From Tuberibacillus sp. Marseille-P3662 (GTDB lineage: Bacteria; Bacillota; Bacilli; Bacillales; Sporolactobacillaceae): a stretch of 64,000 nt of DNA. The DNA lies in NCBI RefSeq assembly GCF_900178005.1, contig NZ_FXBS01000006.1, positions 1,178,001 through 1,242,000 on the forward strand. Reading direction: 5' to 3'. The notes beneath the pieces were generated by a model. The model worked only from the letters and a program-made list of their open reading frames with translations. It ran no database searches and was not told where the DNA came from. Numbering within the stretch: position 1 is the stretch's first letter; every line of letters starts with the position of its first letter. A program made the translations under genes and the position numbers. Of this stretch, positions 9,175 to 19,500 are shown piece by piece.

Positions 9175-10119
9175 CTAATACTTAAGCTTAAAGTACCTTA
9201 AGGCATCTTCTTTATCTTGATTCATTTGTTCCACAAGCTCACGGGCATTAGAAAAAGCCACTTCATCACGTAATCTCTGGTACCATTCAACCGTCAGACG
9301 CTCACCATAAAGATCTCCGGTGAAATGAAACAAATAAACTTCAACTAAAACAGGCTGTGATTCACTATAAAATGTCGGCCGCTCCCCGATGCTTGCTACA
9401 CCGTAAAAACTTTGCGAAGATGTCCAGGCTTTGACCGCATAAACGCCTTTATTAGGAATGACATAGGGTTCATCGCATTGAACATTCGCTGTCGGAAAGC
9501 CAAGTTCACGTCCACGTTTGTCCCCGTGAACCACTTCGCCCGACAACTGATAATAGCGTCCTAAATAATCGGGAACTTTATCAACTTCACCGTCTAGAAT
9601 TAATCCTCTAATTTTAGTGGTACTCACTTTTTCGTCATGGACGTTGACTTTAGATATCACCGTATAGTCAAAGTTGTTTCGGGCAAACGTCGCTATGTTC
9701 TCCATCGTTCCTTGAGCTTTTTTTCCATAAGTAAAGTCATAACCGGCCACAACATGTTTAGCCCCTAGACCCGCTAGATAATCATCAACAAACGTCTGCG
9801 GTGATAATTGACTAAAGGCATGGTCAAATGTCACAAAGTAAAGACGCTCAATCCCCATTTCTTCTAGAATGCGAACTTTTTCTTGTGGTGGGGTGATGTA
9901 ATCTTCACGTGTTGTTAAGTGTTTAATCACGGCGGAAGGATGCGGGTGAAACGTCATCACCGCAGCTTCAGTACCTAAATGTCGCGCAATATCAATGGAT
10001 TTTTGAATGACTTTTTTATGTCCGATATGAACACCGTCGAAATAGCCTAACGCCATCACTTTTGGGTGTACATCGTCCTCTCTGAATTCAGGAGGATGTT
10101 GTAAATGGACAACTTCCAT
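9175..10119 (-). CDS. ribF: Bifunctional riboflavin kinase / FAD synthetase
   Basis: Makes FMN from riboflavin and then FAD, in the cytosol. Product 314 residues. The N-terminal nucleotidyl-transferase half has GYFDGVHIGHKKVI (about residue 25) and TFHPHPS; the C-terminal flavokinase half has VHGDKRGRELGFPTAN (about 198) and GVYAVKAW. In B. subtilis the gene is called ribC. It follows truB by 21 nt in the nusA-infB operon and precedes the rpsO promoter. Confidence 0.95.
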   Translation of the reverse strand: MEVVHLQHPPEFREDDVHPKVMALGYFDGVHIGHKKVIQKSIDIARHLGTEAAVMTFHPHPSAVIKHLTTREDYITPPQEKVRILEEMGIERLYFVTFDHAFSQLSPQTFVDDYLAGLGAKHVVAGYDFTYGKKAQGTMENIATFARNNFDYTVISKVNVHDEKVSTTKIRGLILDGEVDKVPDYLGRYYQLSGEVVHGDKRGRELGFPTANVQCDEPYVIPNKGVYAVKAWTSSQSFYGVASIGERPTFYSESQPVLVEVYLFHFTGDLYGERLTVEWYQRLRDEVAFSNARELVEQMNQDKEDALRYFKLKY

Positions 10120-10140
10120 GGTTAAGGCCCACCTTTATTG

Positions 10141-11058
10141 TTATTCATCGATGGCAAATACTCGTTCCGGTTTCAATAGATGCTGATACTTCGGATGATG
10201 ATGATAGATTGCAAGGCACAACCCATCTCTATTATATATCGTAATACGTTCTTTTTGAAAGTCTTCCGGTTTTTTCAAAAGCCCTCCGTTGCGAACCTTG
10301 GCAGCCATCTCATCTGTCACCGTCATCGAAGGATACATTGACAGTCCATCACCGATCGATATTAATTCTTTGTCAATCGCTCTAGGGTTGTCATCGACGA
10401 GTTCATTAATATCTTCAAACGTTAGACATTGCTGTAAAGAGATGTTGGCAGCATGGGTCCGTGTTAATGTTTGCAAATGCGCTGGATATCCCAAGGACTG
10501 ACCTATATCGACGCCCAGTGTTCGGACGTATGTCCCTTTACTGCAGTGGACACGGAATGGAATTTCTGTCTGGTACTCAGAGCTCGTCCCTAACAATTCC
10601 AAAGCGTAAATAAAGGCATCTCGCTTAGGGCGCTCAACATCGATGCCTTCACGAGCATACTCATATAACCTACGCCCGTTCACTTTAACTGCTGAATACA
10701 TCGGCGGTACTTGCCGGATGGTTCCTGTGAAACGTCGGAACACTGACTCGACTTCTTCTTTTGAGAACGGCTCCTGTACAGATTGACAGGTAACAATATC
10801 ACCGTCCATGTCTTCGGTCGTTGTACTCGTGCCAAGTGAGATAATTCCTGTATAGGCTTTACTTCCTTCCAGTAGATAAGGAACAATTTTGGTGGCACGA
10901 TTGATACAAATTGGCAGCACGCCGTCCACATTCGGATCCAGTGTTCCGGTATGACCAACCTTCTTAATATGTAACATTTTGCGTATTTTGTTAACACAGT
11001 CATGTGAGGTCATGCCTTTTGGTTTATAAAGAGGGATAATACCGCTCGCGACGGCCAT
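10141..11058 (-). CDS. truB: tRNA pseudouridine-55 synthase
   Basis: Isomerises uridine 55 in the T loop of tRNAs. The 305-residue product shows the TruB signature: the catalytic aspartate in HTGTLDPNVDGVLPI (about 38-52), with YKPKGMTSHD near the N-terminus and GTYVRTLGVDIG near 180. The start MAVASGIIPL has GGAGG 8 nt upstream; an in-frame codon two residues earlier is poorer. It is separated from rbfA by 198 nt of structured non-coding sequence, unusual in an operon where other gaps are under 40 nt. Confidence 0.95.
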   Translation of the reverse strand: MAVASGIIPLYKPKGMTSHDCVNKIRKMLHIKKVGHTGTLDPNVDGVLPICINRATKIVPYLLEGSKAYTGIISLGTSTTTEDMDGDIVTCQSVQEPFSKEEVESVFRRFTGTIRQVPPMYSAVKVNGRRLYEYAREGIDVERPKRDAFIYALELLGTSSEYQTEIPFRVHCSKGTYVRTLGVDIGQSLGYPAHLQTLTRTHAANISLQQCLTFEDINELVDDNPRAIDKELISIGDGLSMYPSMTVTDEMAAKVRNGGLLKKPEDFQKERITIYNRDGLCLAIYHHHPKYQHLLKPERVFAIDE

Positions 11059-11094
11059 CAGCAAAGCCTCCCTTTATAATCATTTTTACTTTAC

Positions 11095-11157
11095 GTTGCG
11101 ACACACAAGACGTGCTAGCATCGGCATTGCAACAGCACGTTGTGTGTTTAACCGATG
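11095..11157 (-). other. Structured RNA element upstream of truB, possible pseudoknot
   Basis: ACACACAA plus CGTGCT (11101-11116) pair with AGCACG plus TTGTGTGT (11134-11147): 14 bp with a 2-nt bulge. The 17-nt loop contains CATCGG (11119-11124), complementary to CCGATG (11152-11157), and GCAAC (11129-11133), complementary to GTTGC (11095-11099). Both loop halves can thus pair outside the hairpin. I recognise no known riboswitch class. It could be a regulatory RNA before truB or an inserted palindromic element. Confidence 0.45.
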
Positions 11158-11166
11158 TTCCTCTTA

Positions 11167-11211
11167 CTTCCCAGCTAAAATGATAGTTTTGTACTTAACG
11201 GAGCAGGAAAG
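11167..11211 (-). repeat. Dispersed structured element, copy 1 (rbfA-truB gap)
   Basis: On the minus strand, CTTTCC-T-GCT pairs with AGC-T-GGGAAG around a 25-nt loop, with a T-T mismatch in the stem. A second copy at 49902-49947 has the same layout and 17 of 25 loop bases identical. No coding potential is seen. Confidence 0.6.
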
Positions 11212-11227
11212 TTTTAAGCCAAAGAAT

Positions 11228-11254
11228 AAGGATAGACTAAAACCGCCTATCCTT
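11228..11254 (-). other. Hairpin after rbfA stop
   Basis: AAGGATAG and CTATCCTT form a perfect 8-bp stem with an 11-nt loop, 2 nt past the rbfA stop codon. The following minus-strand sequence (ATTCTTTGG) is only weakly T-rich, so it is a poor terminator. It may stabilise or partly terminate the rbfA transcript. Confidence 0.4.
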
Positions 11255-11256
11255 CA

Positions 11257-11622
11257 TCAAAAATCTTCGCTATCATGTTCATCCCGCTTAAGGTCGTGTA
11301 GTAATTGATCGATACGATTGCCTTGTTCAGTGGAATGATCAAACTTAAAATCCAGTTCCGGTGTTTTTCGTAACCGGATGCGTTTACCGATCTCAGAGCG
11401 GATAAATCCTTTGGCCTTATTAAGTCCTTCTAAGGATGCTTCCTTCTGATCATCTTCACCTAGTACCGTAATAAAAATGGTCGCTTCCTGCAAATCACCA
11501 GTCACTTCAGCGTCTGTGACCGTAACAAAGCCGACGCGCGGGTCTTTGATATGGTTGCTGATAATATCACTCACTTCTTTTTTCAACTGTTCAGCAACAC
11601 GATGGACACGTACATTGGCCAT
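11257..11622 (-). CDS. rbfA: Ribosome-binding factor A
   Basis: Small KH-fold protein that helps mature the 16S 5' end and 30S subunits. Product 121 residues; [18 protein letters not shown] and [19 protein letters not shown] at the N-terminal half are typical RbfA. GAGGTG precedes the ATG. It follows ylxP by 18 nt in the nusA-infB operon. An 8-bp hairpin and two further structured segments fill the gap to truB. Confidence 0.95.
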   Translation of the reverse strand: MANVRVHRVAEQLKKEVSDIISNHIKDPRVGFVTVTDAEVTGDLQEATIFITVLGEDDQKEASLEGLNKAKGFIRSEIGKRIRLRKTPELDFKFDHSTEQGNRIDQLLHDLKRDEHDSEDF

Positions 11623-11640
11623 TTCATCAGCACCTCATTT

Positions 11641-11922
11641 CTACAACCATTCATACTCAGTTGTCGCGCGTTCAATCTGATCATTTTGATCAACCAAGTT
11701 CAAAGCCTTTTGTAAGGTTTTCTCTACTTGCACTTTGTCATTAGAAACGGAAACAAAGGCAAGTTCTGTTCTTTGCCAGACGTCTTGGTGATCAACCTCA
11801 GCACACGCTACATTAAGCCTGTTACGTGCTCGTTCAAGAACGCTTTTGACAACCGAGCGTTTTTGTTTCAAAGAATGGGATTCATATATATAGCCTTCAC
11901 ATTTAACGACACCAATAATCAC
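11641..11922 (-). CDS. ylxP: YlxP, DUF503 protein
   Basis: Small conserved protein of 93 residues, DUF503 family, function not firmly established; its constant place between infB and rbfA suggests a role in translation or ribosome assembly. The sequence has [20 protein letters not shown] and [20 protein letters not shown], both typical of the family. It starts with GTG that overlaps the infB stop codon (GTGA), so translation is coupled to infB. Confidence 0.9.
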   Translation of the reverse strand: MIIGVVKCEGYIYESHSLKQKRSVVKSVLERARNRLNVACAEVDHQDVWQRTELAFVSVSNDKVQVEKTLQKALNLVDQNDQIERATTEYEWL

Positions 11923-14123
11923 CGTTTAATTTCTTCCATCACGTAGGCTTCGATCACGTCGCCTTCTTTGATGTCATTAAATTTCTCTAATGTGATACCA
12001 CACTCATAACCTGCAGAGACTTCTTTAGTATCATCTTTATAACGTTTTAGTGTATCCACTTCACCTTCAAAAATGACAACACCGTCTCTTATCACACGTA
12101 CACCGGAGTTTCTGGTGATTTTGCCGTCTGTGACATAGGAGCCGGCAATGGTCCCGATTTTCGATACTTTAAATGTTTGTCGAACCTCGACTTGACCAAT
12201 GACTTTTTCTTCATATTCAGGATCAAGCATGCCTTTCATAGCGGCCTCAATTTCTTCGATCGCTTTATAGATAACCCGGTGTAGGCGAATATCAACATTT
12301 TCTGATTCGGCTGTTTTCTTGGCATTATTATCAGGACGCACATTAAAGCCGATAATAATTGCATTCGAAGCCGATGCAAGTATAATATCTGACTCTTTAA
12401 TCGCACCAACACCCGTGTGAATAATGTTGACTTTAACACCTTCGACATCAATCTTCGCTAGCGAACCCGCGACGGCTTCAGCCGACCCCTGAACATCCGC
12501 TTTAACAACAACATTAATTTCCTTCATATTTTCTTCTTGGATTTTTTGGAATAAGTCATCAAGACTCACTTTGGATGTTTCATTACGCTCGGCTTCTTTG
12601 TGTCGTTCCGCCCGTTTTTCCCCAATTTGTCTGGCTTTGCGTTCATCATCAAACACGCGAAATTGGTCGCCCGCTTGAGGGACATCATTTAAGCCCGTAA
12701 TTTCAACCGGCGTCGATGGATCAGCTGTTTGTATACGGCGGCCAAGATCATTGACCATGGCTCTAACGCGGCCATAAGCATTACCGACAACGATGGCGTC
12801 ACCAATCTTCAATGTGCCATTTTGTACTAACAAGGTCGCTACAGGGCCCCGGCCTTTGTCTAATTCAGCCTCAACAACTGAACCGCGAGCTTCTTTGCCT
12901 GTGTTGGCTTTGAATTCTTCCATCTCCGAGACAAGCGTGATCATTTCCAGCAATTCATCAATGCCATCACCTTCAATGGCCGAGAGCTTAACAAAAATGG
13001 TATCTCCACCGTAATCCTCGGGAACCAATTCATATTCCATAAGTTCCTGCATCACACGGTCCGGGTTGGCCCCTTCTTTATCCATTTTGTTAACAGCCAC
13101 GATAATTGGGACTTCTGCTGCTTTGGCATGATTAATCGCCTCAGCTGTTTGCGGCATGACACCGTCATCAGCAGCCACAACGAGAATAGCAATATCAGTC
13201 ACTTGTGCTCCTCGTGCCCTCATGGTTGTAAAGGCGGCGTGCCCCGGTGTATCTAAGAAAGTAATGTGCTGGTCGTTATACGGTACTTGGTAGGCACCGA
13301 TATGTTGGGTAATCCCCCCTGCTTCACCCGTCGTCACTTTCGTATGGCGAATGGCATCAAGGAGGGTTGTCTTGCCATGGTCAACGTGACCCATAATTGT
13401 AACGACTGGCGGTCGAATATCCGCTGTGGATTCATCAATGTCCATATCATACTCTTCGAAAGCTGATTCATCGAAGACCACTTCTTCTTCAGCCTTCACG
13501 CCATAATCATCAGCAAGCAGTTCAATGGTTTCCTTATCGATTTCTTGGTTTTTAGTAGCCATAACCCCTAAAAACATCAGCTTTTTAATAATATCGGAAG
13601 ACTTCCTACCCAACTTTTCAGCCATTTCCGCTACTGTTATCGGCCCGTTGTAAGTGATTTTTTCCGGTAGCTTAGCTTCTTGGCGTTGCTGCGGTTTTCT
13701 TCCGTTATCCCTTTGTCCGCGGGGTCTTTGACCTCGGTTCTGCTTTTTTTGTTGACCTTTATTACCTTGGTTTGCTTGCTGTTTGCCTTTGTTATTTTTA
13801 TTATTAGACGGTCTGTGGTTTGGATTTGATGATTTTGGTTTGTTATCCCGTCTTCTTTGATCATCAGGCCTGCGGCTTGCTTGTTTCTTTTGCTCGCCCC
13901 GATTAGGTTTCTTTTCATTTTCGTTTTGACTTCGTTCAGCCTCTTGGTTATTACCGGTCGGCTGCGTTTGATTGTATGCTTGATTAAGGGCTTGGATTTG
14001 TCCATCCTCAATAACCGCCATGTGGCTGGATACCGGATGACCAAGCTCTTTTAATTTATTAACAATTTCTTTACTTGAACGTTTCTTTTCTTTGGCATAT
14101 TGATATACACGCATTTTACTCAT
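11919..14123 (-). CDS. infB: Translation initiation factor IF-2
   Basis: GTPase that places initiator fMet-tRNA on the 30S subunit. Product 734 residues against about 716 in B. subtilis. An N-terminal IF2_N domain ([18 protein letters not shown]) is followed by a long Lys/Arg/Asn/Gln-rich linker (about 55-150), a second IF2_N domain, and the G domain: [12 protein letters not shown] (about 244), DTPGHAAF and NKMD. Domains II-IV follow. The start [10 protein letters not shown] has GGGGGTG upstream. The gene abuts ylxQ (4 nt) and overlaps ylxP. Internal starts giving a shorter isoform are known in the family; I did not assign one. Confidence 0.97.
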   Translation of the reverse strand: MSKMRVYQYAKEKKRSSKEIVNKLKELGHPVSSHMAVIEDGQIQALNQAYNQTQPTGNNQEAERSQNENEKKPNRGEQKKQASRRPDDQRRRDNKPKSSNPNHRPSNNKNNKGKQQANQGNKGQQKKQNRGQRPRGQRDNGRKPQQRQEAKLPEKITYNGPITVAEMAEKLGRKSSDIIKKLMFLGVMATKNQEIDKETIELLADDYGVKAEEEVVFDESAFEEYDMDIDESTADIRPPVVTIMGHVDHGKTTLLDAIRHTKVTTGEAGGITQHIGAYQVPYNDQHITFLDTPGHAAFTTMRARGAQVTDIAILVVAADDGVMPQTAEAINHAKAAEVPIIVAVNKMDKEGANPDRVMQELMEYELVPEDYGGDTIFVKLSAIEGDGIDELLEMITLVSEMEEFKANTGKEARGSVVEAELDKGRGPVATLLVQNGTLKIGDAIVVGNAYGRVRAMVNDLGRRIQTADPSTPVEITGLNDVPQAGDQFRVFDDERKARQIGEKRAERHKEAERNETSKVSLDDLFQKIQEENMKEINVVVKADVQGSAEAVAGSLAKIDVEGVKVNIIHTGVGAIKESDIILASASNAIIIGFNVRPDNNAKKTAESENVDIRLHRVIYKAIEEIEAAMKGMLDPEYEEKVIGQVEVRQTFKVSKIGTIAGSYVTDGKITRNSGVRVIRDGVVIFEGEVDTLKRYKDDTKEVSAGYECGITLEKFNDIKEGDVIEAYVMEEIKR

Positions 14124-14127
14124 ACGT

Positions 14128-14451
14128 TCACCCCCGAAATGATTGATCTGACAATGACAGTAATTTGTCGCTGAAACCTTTGTCAGTCAAGCCAACAATC
14201 ACTCTTTCGGGCTTTCCGATCGCCCGACCCAGATGATACCGATCAGATACTCTAAGCATCGGCACTCTGTAGTGTGAGGTCTTGTCAGTCATTGTTTTTG
14301 CTGTCCTTTCTGATGCATCACCCGCAACGATGACGAGTTTAACCTGGTTGTTGCGAATGGCATTTATGACGATTTCCTCTCCCGAAATCAACTTCCGAGC
14401 CCGATAAGCCAATCCCAATAGTGAAAAAAATGACTGGTTTCTATCGGCCAT
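14128..14451 (-). CDS. ylxQ: YlxQ, L7Ae-family K-turn RNA-binding protein
   Basis: Ribosomal-protein-like protein of the L7Ae/L30e fold, 107 residues, likely binding kink-turn RNA. Typical segments are [16 protein letters not shown] and [14 protein letters not shown]. It lies between rnpM (3 nt) and infB (4 nt) in the nusA operon, as in B. subtilis. Its cellular role is not well defined. Confidence 0.9.
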   Translation of the reverse strand: MADRNQSFFSLLGLAYRARKLISGEEIVINAIRNNQVKLVIVAGDASERTAKTMTDKTSHYRVPMLRVSDRYHLGRAIGKPERVIVGLTDKGFSDKLLSLSDQSFRG

Positions 14452-14454
14452 CGG

Positions 14455-14724
14455 TTAAGACGGGTGCTCCAACAGTGTTAGCATTTCGTCATAAATGTCA
14501 GGATTAACGTCAGTTTTTAATTGTTTGGACAGCAATTGATTCTTTCTTGCCTTTTCAATACATATTCGATCCTTGGATAAATAAGCGCCGCGGCCATTTT
14601 TTTTCCCGGTTGGATCTAACAGGACTTCCCCTTCAGGAGATCTGACGATGCGAAATAAATGCTTTTTATCTTCTTGGGTTTGACACGCTATGCATTTTCT
14701 TAAAGGCGTCTTTTTCTTTTTCAC
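14455..14724 (-). CDS. rnpM: YlxR / RnpM, RNase P-associated RNA-binding protein
   Basis: DUF448-family protein of 89 residues. In B. subtilis the homologue YlxR was renamed RnpM because it binds the RNase P RNA and modulates its activity. Visible signatures are RKCIACQTQEDKKHLFRIV near the N-terminus and GRGAYLSKDRICIEKA near residue 45. It sits between nusA (16 nt) and ylxQ, the conserved order. Confidence 0.92.
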   Translation of the reverse strand: MKKKKTPLRKCIACQTQEDKKHLFRIVRSPEGEVLLDPTGKKNGRGAYLSKDRICIEKARKNQLLSKQLKTDVNPDIYDEMLTLLEHPS

Positions 14725-14740
14725 CCGACATCACCCTTAC

Positions 14741-15898
14741 TTAGTCTTCATCATCGACGTCTATCGACTCTTCCAATTCATCATTGTCTATACCATATCC
14801 CTGATCAAAATCAGTTAAAGCATCCGGTTCCGGAACTTCGCGGCCTTGGTTCAATAAGCCCAACTCACCCGCTTCGGATTCACTTTTAATGTCAATCTTC
14901 CAGCCTGTTAGTTTAGCAGCTAACCGGGCATTTTGACCTTTCTTTCCGATAGCTAGTGATAGTTGATAATCCGGGACAATAACGGTTGTCGCTTGGTCCT
15001 CTTCATCAACAATAACCTCGATCACTTTTGATGGACTCAAAGCATTGGCGACATAAACCACAGGGTCATCAGACCAGCGAACAATATCAATTTTTTCCCC
15101 TTTTAGTTCATCGACAATCGCTTGAACCCGTGTGCCCTTTTGACCCACACATGATCCGACGGGATCAACTTCAGGATCCTCAGCATACACAGCAATTTTT
15201 GACCGGTCACCCGCTTCTCTAGCAATTGATTGCACTTCAACGGTACCATCATAGATTTCCGGCACTTCGAGTTCAAATAGACGTTTCAATAACCCGGGAT
15301 GCGTACGGGAAACCATCACAGAAGGTCCTTTGGTCGTATTTTCAACCTGAGTGAGATAAACTTTTATCCGGTCATGGGGAGCGTAACTCTCGCCAGGCAT
15401 TTGTTCAGAGTGTGGGAGTAAGGCTTCAACCCGTCCGAGATCAACATAAATAAACCGATGATCTTGTCGTTGAACAATCCCTGTCATGATATCGGCTTCA
15501 CGATCAATAAATTCTGAATAAATGACCCCGCGCTCAGCTTCCCTTACGCGTTGGGTCACGACCTGTTTAGCTGTTTGAGCTGCAATCCGTCCAAAATTTT
15601 TGGGTGTTACCTCGAGTTCAACCACATCTTCAACGTTGTATTGAGGACTGATTTCCTTAGCATCTTCAAGCGAAATTTCAAGAAGCGGATCCGTCACTTC
15701 TTCAACAACATCTTTACGGGCAAAAACTTTAATAGCTCCCGTACTTTCATCAATGTCAACCCGAACATTCTGAGCCTGGTTAAAATTGCGTTTATAAGCA
15801 GATATTAACGCAGCTTCCAAAGCTTCCAACAATACATCTTTACTAATTCCTTTATCTTTTTCTAATGACATCATAGCATCAAATAGGTCCGTGCTCAT
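14741..15898 (-). CDS. nusA: Transcription termination/antitermination factor NusA
   Basis: RNA polymerase-associated factor affecting pausing, termination and antitermination. Product 385 residues: N-terminal RNAP-binding domain (1-125), S1 domain (about 130-200), and two KH domains containing DPVGSCVGQKGTRVQAIV and LAIGKKGQNARLAAKLTG. An acidic tail ends at IDVDDED; there are no C-terminal acidic repeats of the E. coli type, as normal for Firmicutes. The start MSTDLFDAMM has GGAGG 8 nt upstream, better than an in-frame TTG two codons earlier. Confidence 0.97.
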   Translation of the reverse strand: MSTDLFDAMMSLEKDKGISKDVLLEALEAALISAYKRNFNQAQNVRVDIDESTGAIKVFARKDVVEEVTDPLLEISLEDAKEISPQYNVEDVVELEVTPKNFGRIAAQTAKQVVTQRVREAERGVIYSEFIDREADIMTGIVQRQDHRFIYVDLGRVEALLPHSEQMPGESYAPHDRIKVYLTQVENTTKGPSVMVSRTHPGLLKRLFELEVPEIYDGTVEVQSIAREAGDRSKIAVYAEDPEVDPVGSCVGQKGTRVQAIVDELKGEKIDIVRWSDDPVVYVANALSPSKVIEVIVDEEDQATTVIVPDYQLSLAIGKKGQNARLAAKLTGWKIDIKSESEAGELGLLNQGREVPEPDALTDFDQGYGIDNDELEESIDVDDED

Positions 15899-15937
15899 CG
15901 CCAATACCTCCCCTTTTTCAAAAAAACTCGTCGACGA

Positions 15938-16408
15938 CTAAAAAATGACCGCTAAATTCGCTTTCGATATTTTACCAACCGGTATATCGATTTGTCTTTC
16001 TTGCGTTTTGTTCTTAACACTGACGGTGATATAGTCATCGTGGACGGCTTCTAAAAGTCCCTCGAATGTTTTTTCACCATCAATTTTTTCATAAGTACCG
16101 ATTCTAACATTCTGACCAATATTTGCTTTAAAATCATCTAAACTTTTCAAGGGCCTTTCAGCACCTGGAGAAGATACCTCTAAGAAATACGGTTCTTTAA
16201 TGGGGTCATGCTTATCAAGAGCTTCACTTAACCGTTCACTAACAGCCGTGCAAGTATCTAAGTCAACCCCTTCGGGTGAGTCTATGTAAACCCGTAAAAA
16301 CCACTGCTTGCCTTCTTTCAAATATTCGGTATCAACTAGCGTTAATCCCATGTCGGTAAGAATAGGCGTTGCAAGGTCTTCAGTCATTTGTGCAATTTTG
16401 CCTCCCAT
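15938..16408 (-). CDS. rimP: Ribosome maturation factor RimP
   Basis: Assists early 30S subunit assembly. Product 156 residues, with YFLEVSSPGAERPLKSLDDF (about 93-112) as the RimP signature and a C-terminal SH3-like domain. The start MGGKIAQMTE has AGGAGG 9 nt upstream; a TTG two codons earlier would be only 3 nt from it. First gene of the nusA-infB operon, behind a sigma-A promoter and a hairpin at 16434-16457. Confidence 0.95.
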   Translation of the reverse strand: MGGKIAQMTEDLATPILTDMGLTLVDTEYLKEGKQWFLRVYIDSPEGVDLDTCTAVSERLSEALDKHDPIKEPYFLEVSSPGAERPLKSLDDFKANIGQNVRIGTYEKIDGEKTFEGLLEAVHDDYITVSVKNKTQERQIDIPVGKISKANLAVIF

Positions 16409-16433
16409 ATTCAATTGCCTCCTTTCGAAAACG

Positions 16434-16460
16434 AAAGAGTGGGTTGCCCCACTCTTTTTT
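16434..16460. terminator. Hairpin terminator/attenuator between polC and rimP
   Basis: AAAGAGTGGG and CCCACTCTTT make a perfect 10-bp stem with a 4-nt loop. A clean T run follows on the plus strand (CTCTTTTTTCG); on the minus strand the tail is TTTCGTTTTC, weaker. It lies between the rimP promoter and the rimP start, so it could attenuate the nusA operon as well as stop polC read-through. Confidence 0.6.
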
Positions 16461-16491
16461 CGACGACCTATTCACTACTATTTCCAATTAC

Positions 16492-16520
16492 ACTATATCA
16501 TAACCCTAGAGTGAAGGCAA
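16492..16520 (-). promoter_or_regulatory. Sigma-A promoter of the rimP-nusA-infB operon
   Basis: TTGCCT (16515-16520), a 17-nt spacer and TATAGT (16492-16497) on the minus strand, with TG one base before the -10 (extended -10). It lies between the polC stop codon and rimP. Confidence 0.75.
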
Positions 16521-16532
16521 CTATTCGCTATC

Positions 16533-19500
16533 TTAAAACAAACTGAGCTGGTTAGCCTCAGGCAATCCATTTAAACAGCCATGCTGGTCTAAATACTCAA
16601 CAACCGTTTTCGATAGTTTCGCTCGTTTTTGCAAGTCTTCTTTTGACAGGAATTCACCCGCTTTTCTCGCTTCAACAATATTAAGAGCCGCGTTCGTTCC
16701 AACACCAGACAAGGCATTGAACGGCGGAATCAGCGTGTCACCGTCAACGATAAAATCAGCAGCACTAGATTTGTACAAGTCTACGGATTTAAAACTAAAG
16801 CCGCGCTCACACATCTCTAGGGCAATTTCCAAAACGGTATGCAGACTTTTCTCCTTAGGTGAAGCATCGAAGCCTTTTTCGGCGATTTCATCAATCTTAC
16901 TGCGGATGGCACCGGCCCCTCGACGCATAATATCAATATCAAAATCGTCAGCTCTAACTGAGAAATACGTTGCATAAAATAGTATCGGATGATGAACCTT
17001 GAAATAAGCGATGCGAACGGCCATTAACACATAAGCAGTCGCGTGTGCTTTAGGGAACATGTACTTGATTTTCAAGCACGACGCAATATACCATTCCGGG
17101 ACATCATGCTTTTTCATTTCTTCAATCCATTCATCCTTCAATCCTCTACCTTTACGAACAAATTCCATGATTGTAAATGCCATCGATGGTTCTAAACCTT
17201 TATATAAAAGATAAATCATGATATCATCCCGGCAGCTAATCACGTCTTTCAGATCACAAATCCCGTCATTGATGAGTTCTTGGGCATTACCGACCCAGAC
17301 ATCCGTTCCGTGCGACAAGCCTGATATCCTGACCAGTTCATCAAAGGTTGACGGTCGTGTATCTTCAAGCATCTGCCGAACAAAGCGGGTTCCAAATTCC
17401 GGTAGTCCTAAGGCCCCCGTGGATGACCGGATTTGTTCCTGAGTCACACCCAAAGCATCAGGAGAATTAAAAATACTCATCACATCCGGGTCATCAGTTG
17501 GTATCGAAAGTGGATCCATTCCGCTTAAATCTTGGAGCATTCGAATCACCGTCGGATCATCATGACCAAGAATATCCAACTTCAATAAATTATCATGAAT
17601 CGAATGGAAGTCAAAGTGCGTCGTCCGCCATTCCGATGATTGATCATCTGCCGGATATTGGATTGGTGTACAGTCATAGATTTCCATATAATCGGGAACA
17701 ACGATGATACCGCCTGGGTGCTGTCCTGTTGTTCGTTTGACTCCTGTGCATCCCGAAGCTAGCCGATCAATCTCTGCTCCTCGGAAATGCAGCTCATGAT
17801 CCCCTTCATAACCCTTAACAAACCCGAATGCAGTCTTATCCGCAACCGTACCGATTGTACCTGCTCGATAGACTTTGTCTTCACCGAACAGTTCCTTAGT
17901 ATAGTTATGAGCCACGGGTTGATACTCACCTGAGAAGTTCAAGTCAATATCCGGTACCTTGTCACCCTTAAATCCCAGAAACGTTTCAAACGGAATATCA
18001 TGACCATCCTTTAGATAAGCCGCGCCACAATGAGGGCAGTTTTGATCCGGTAAATCAAACCCACAAGCCACACTACCATCCGTAAAAAATTCAGAATGAC
18101 AACACTCAGAACAGACGTAGTGCGCCGGCAACGGATTCACCTCGGTGATATCCATAACTGTCGCAACAAATGACGAACCGACTGACCCCCGTGATCCTAC
18201 TAAGTAACCATCCACCAATGATTTTTTAACCAATTTGGCGGAAATCAAATAGATGACGTCAAAGCCATGTCCAATAATACTTTCTAGTTCTTTATCTAAC
18301 CGCTCTGCAACAATCTCAGGCAGATCCTCACCATAGCGACGCTTGGCTTCACCATAACACATGTCTCGGACCTCATCTGCCGACCCTTCAATGACAGGTG
18401 TATATAGTTGATCTGGAACGGGGGCGAGGTCCTCAATTTGATCAGCAATGGCGTTTGTTGCGGTCACAACGACTTCTTTCGCTTTATCTTCACCTAAAAA
18501 TTGAAATGCTTCAAGCATCTCATTTGTCGTTCGAAAGTGTACGGGCGGCTGCGTTTGCCGATTCAATGGATTACCGCCTTGAGAGGCAATTAGAATTTGC
18601 CGGTATAAATGCTCGTGCCGGTCCATGTAATGGACATTACCCGTCGCAACCACGGGCTTGTCAAGTTTTTCACCTATCTTAATGATCTTACCAATAATTT
18701 GTTTGAGTGCCAATTCATGATCAACAAGTTCTTTTTCAATTAAATGCTGCAAAATATCAGGCGGTTGAATCTCAAGATAATCATAGAATTGTGCGGCCGC
18801 TTCAAGATCGTCCTCTGATTTCTGCATGGCCGCTTCAAAAACTTCACCTTGAGAACAGCCCGAGCCAATCATTAATCCCTCACGATATTTCTCTAACTGT
18901 GAACGGGGAATTCTCGGAACTCGATAAAAATAGTCAACGTGAGCCAGAGATACAAGTTTATAAAGATTTTTTAATCCCGTTTGATTGACGGCTAGAATCG
19001 TACAGTGGCTTGGACGCACCCTTTTGAAACTACCTTGACCCATATGATTGTTCAGTTCATCATGATAGTCAATCTCACGTTCAATGGCGTCGGTTGCCAT
19101 TTTCCACAGTAGATATCCTGTTGCTTCCGCATCGTAAATCGCGCGGTGATGCTGGGTCAATTCAATGTTGAACGCCTTACATAATGTGTTTAAACGATGA
19201 TTCTTCATGTCCGGGTAAAGCATACGCCCAAGCTCCAATGTATCAATGACAGGATTCGGTGCTTTACTTAAGCCAACCTGTTCATAACCAACATTCAAAA
19301 AGCCCATGTCAAATTGGGCATTATGAGCAACTAGAACGGCATCACCGGTAAATTCATAGAAATCCTTTAGCACAACATCAATCTCCGGCGCATCCTGCAC
19401 CATGTCATCCGTAATACCCGTCAACTCCGTTGTTGTCTGCGATAAGGGATGATGCGGATTAGCAAACGCTTCAAAACGATCGATGATGGCGCCGTCTTTT

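Noticed and set aside
13637-14044. Second minus-strand frame inside infB (135 codons)
   Set aside because: Shadow of the Lys/Asn/Gln-rich linker of IF-2; no family resemblance.
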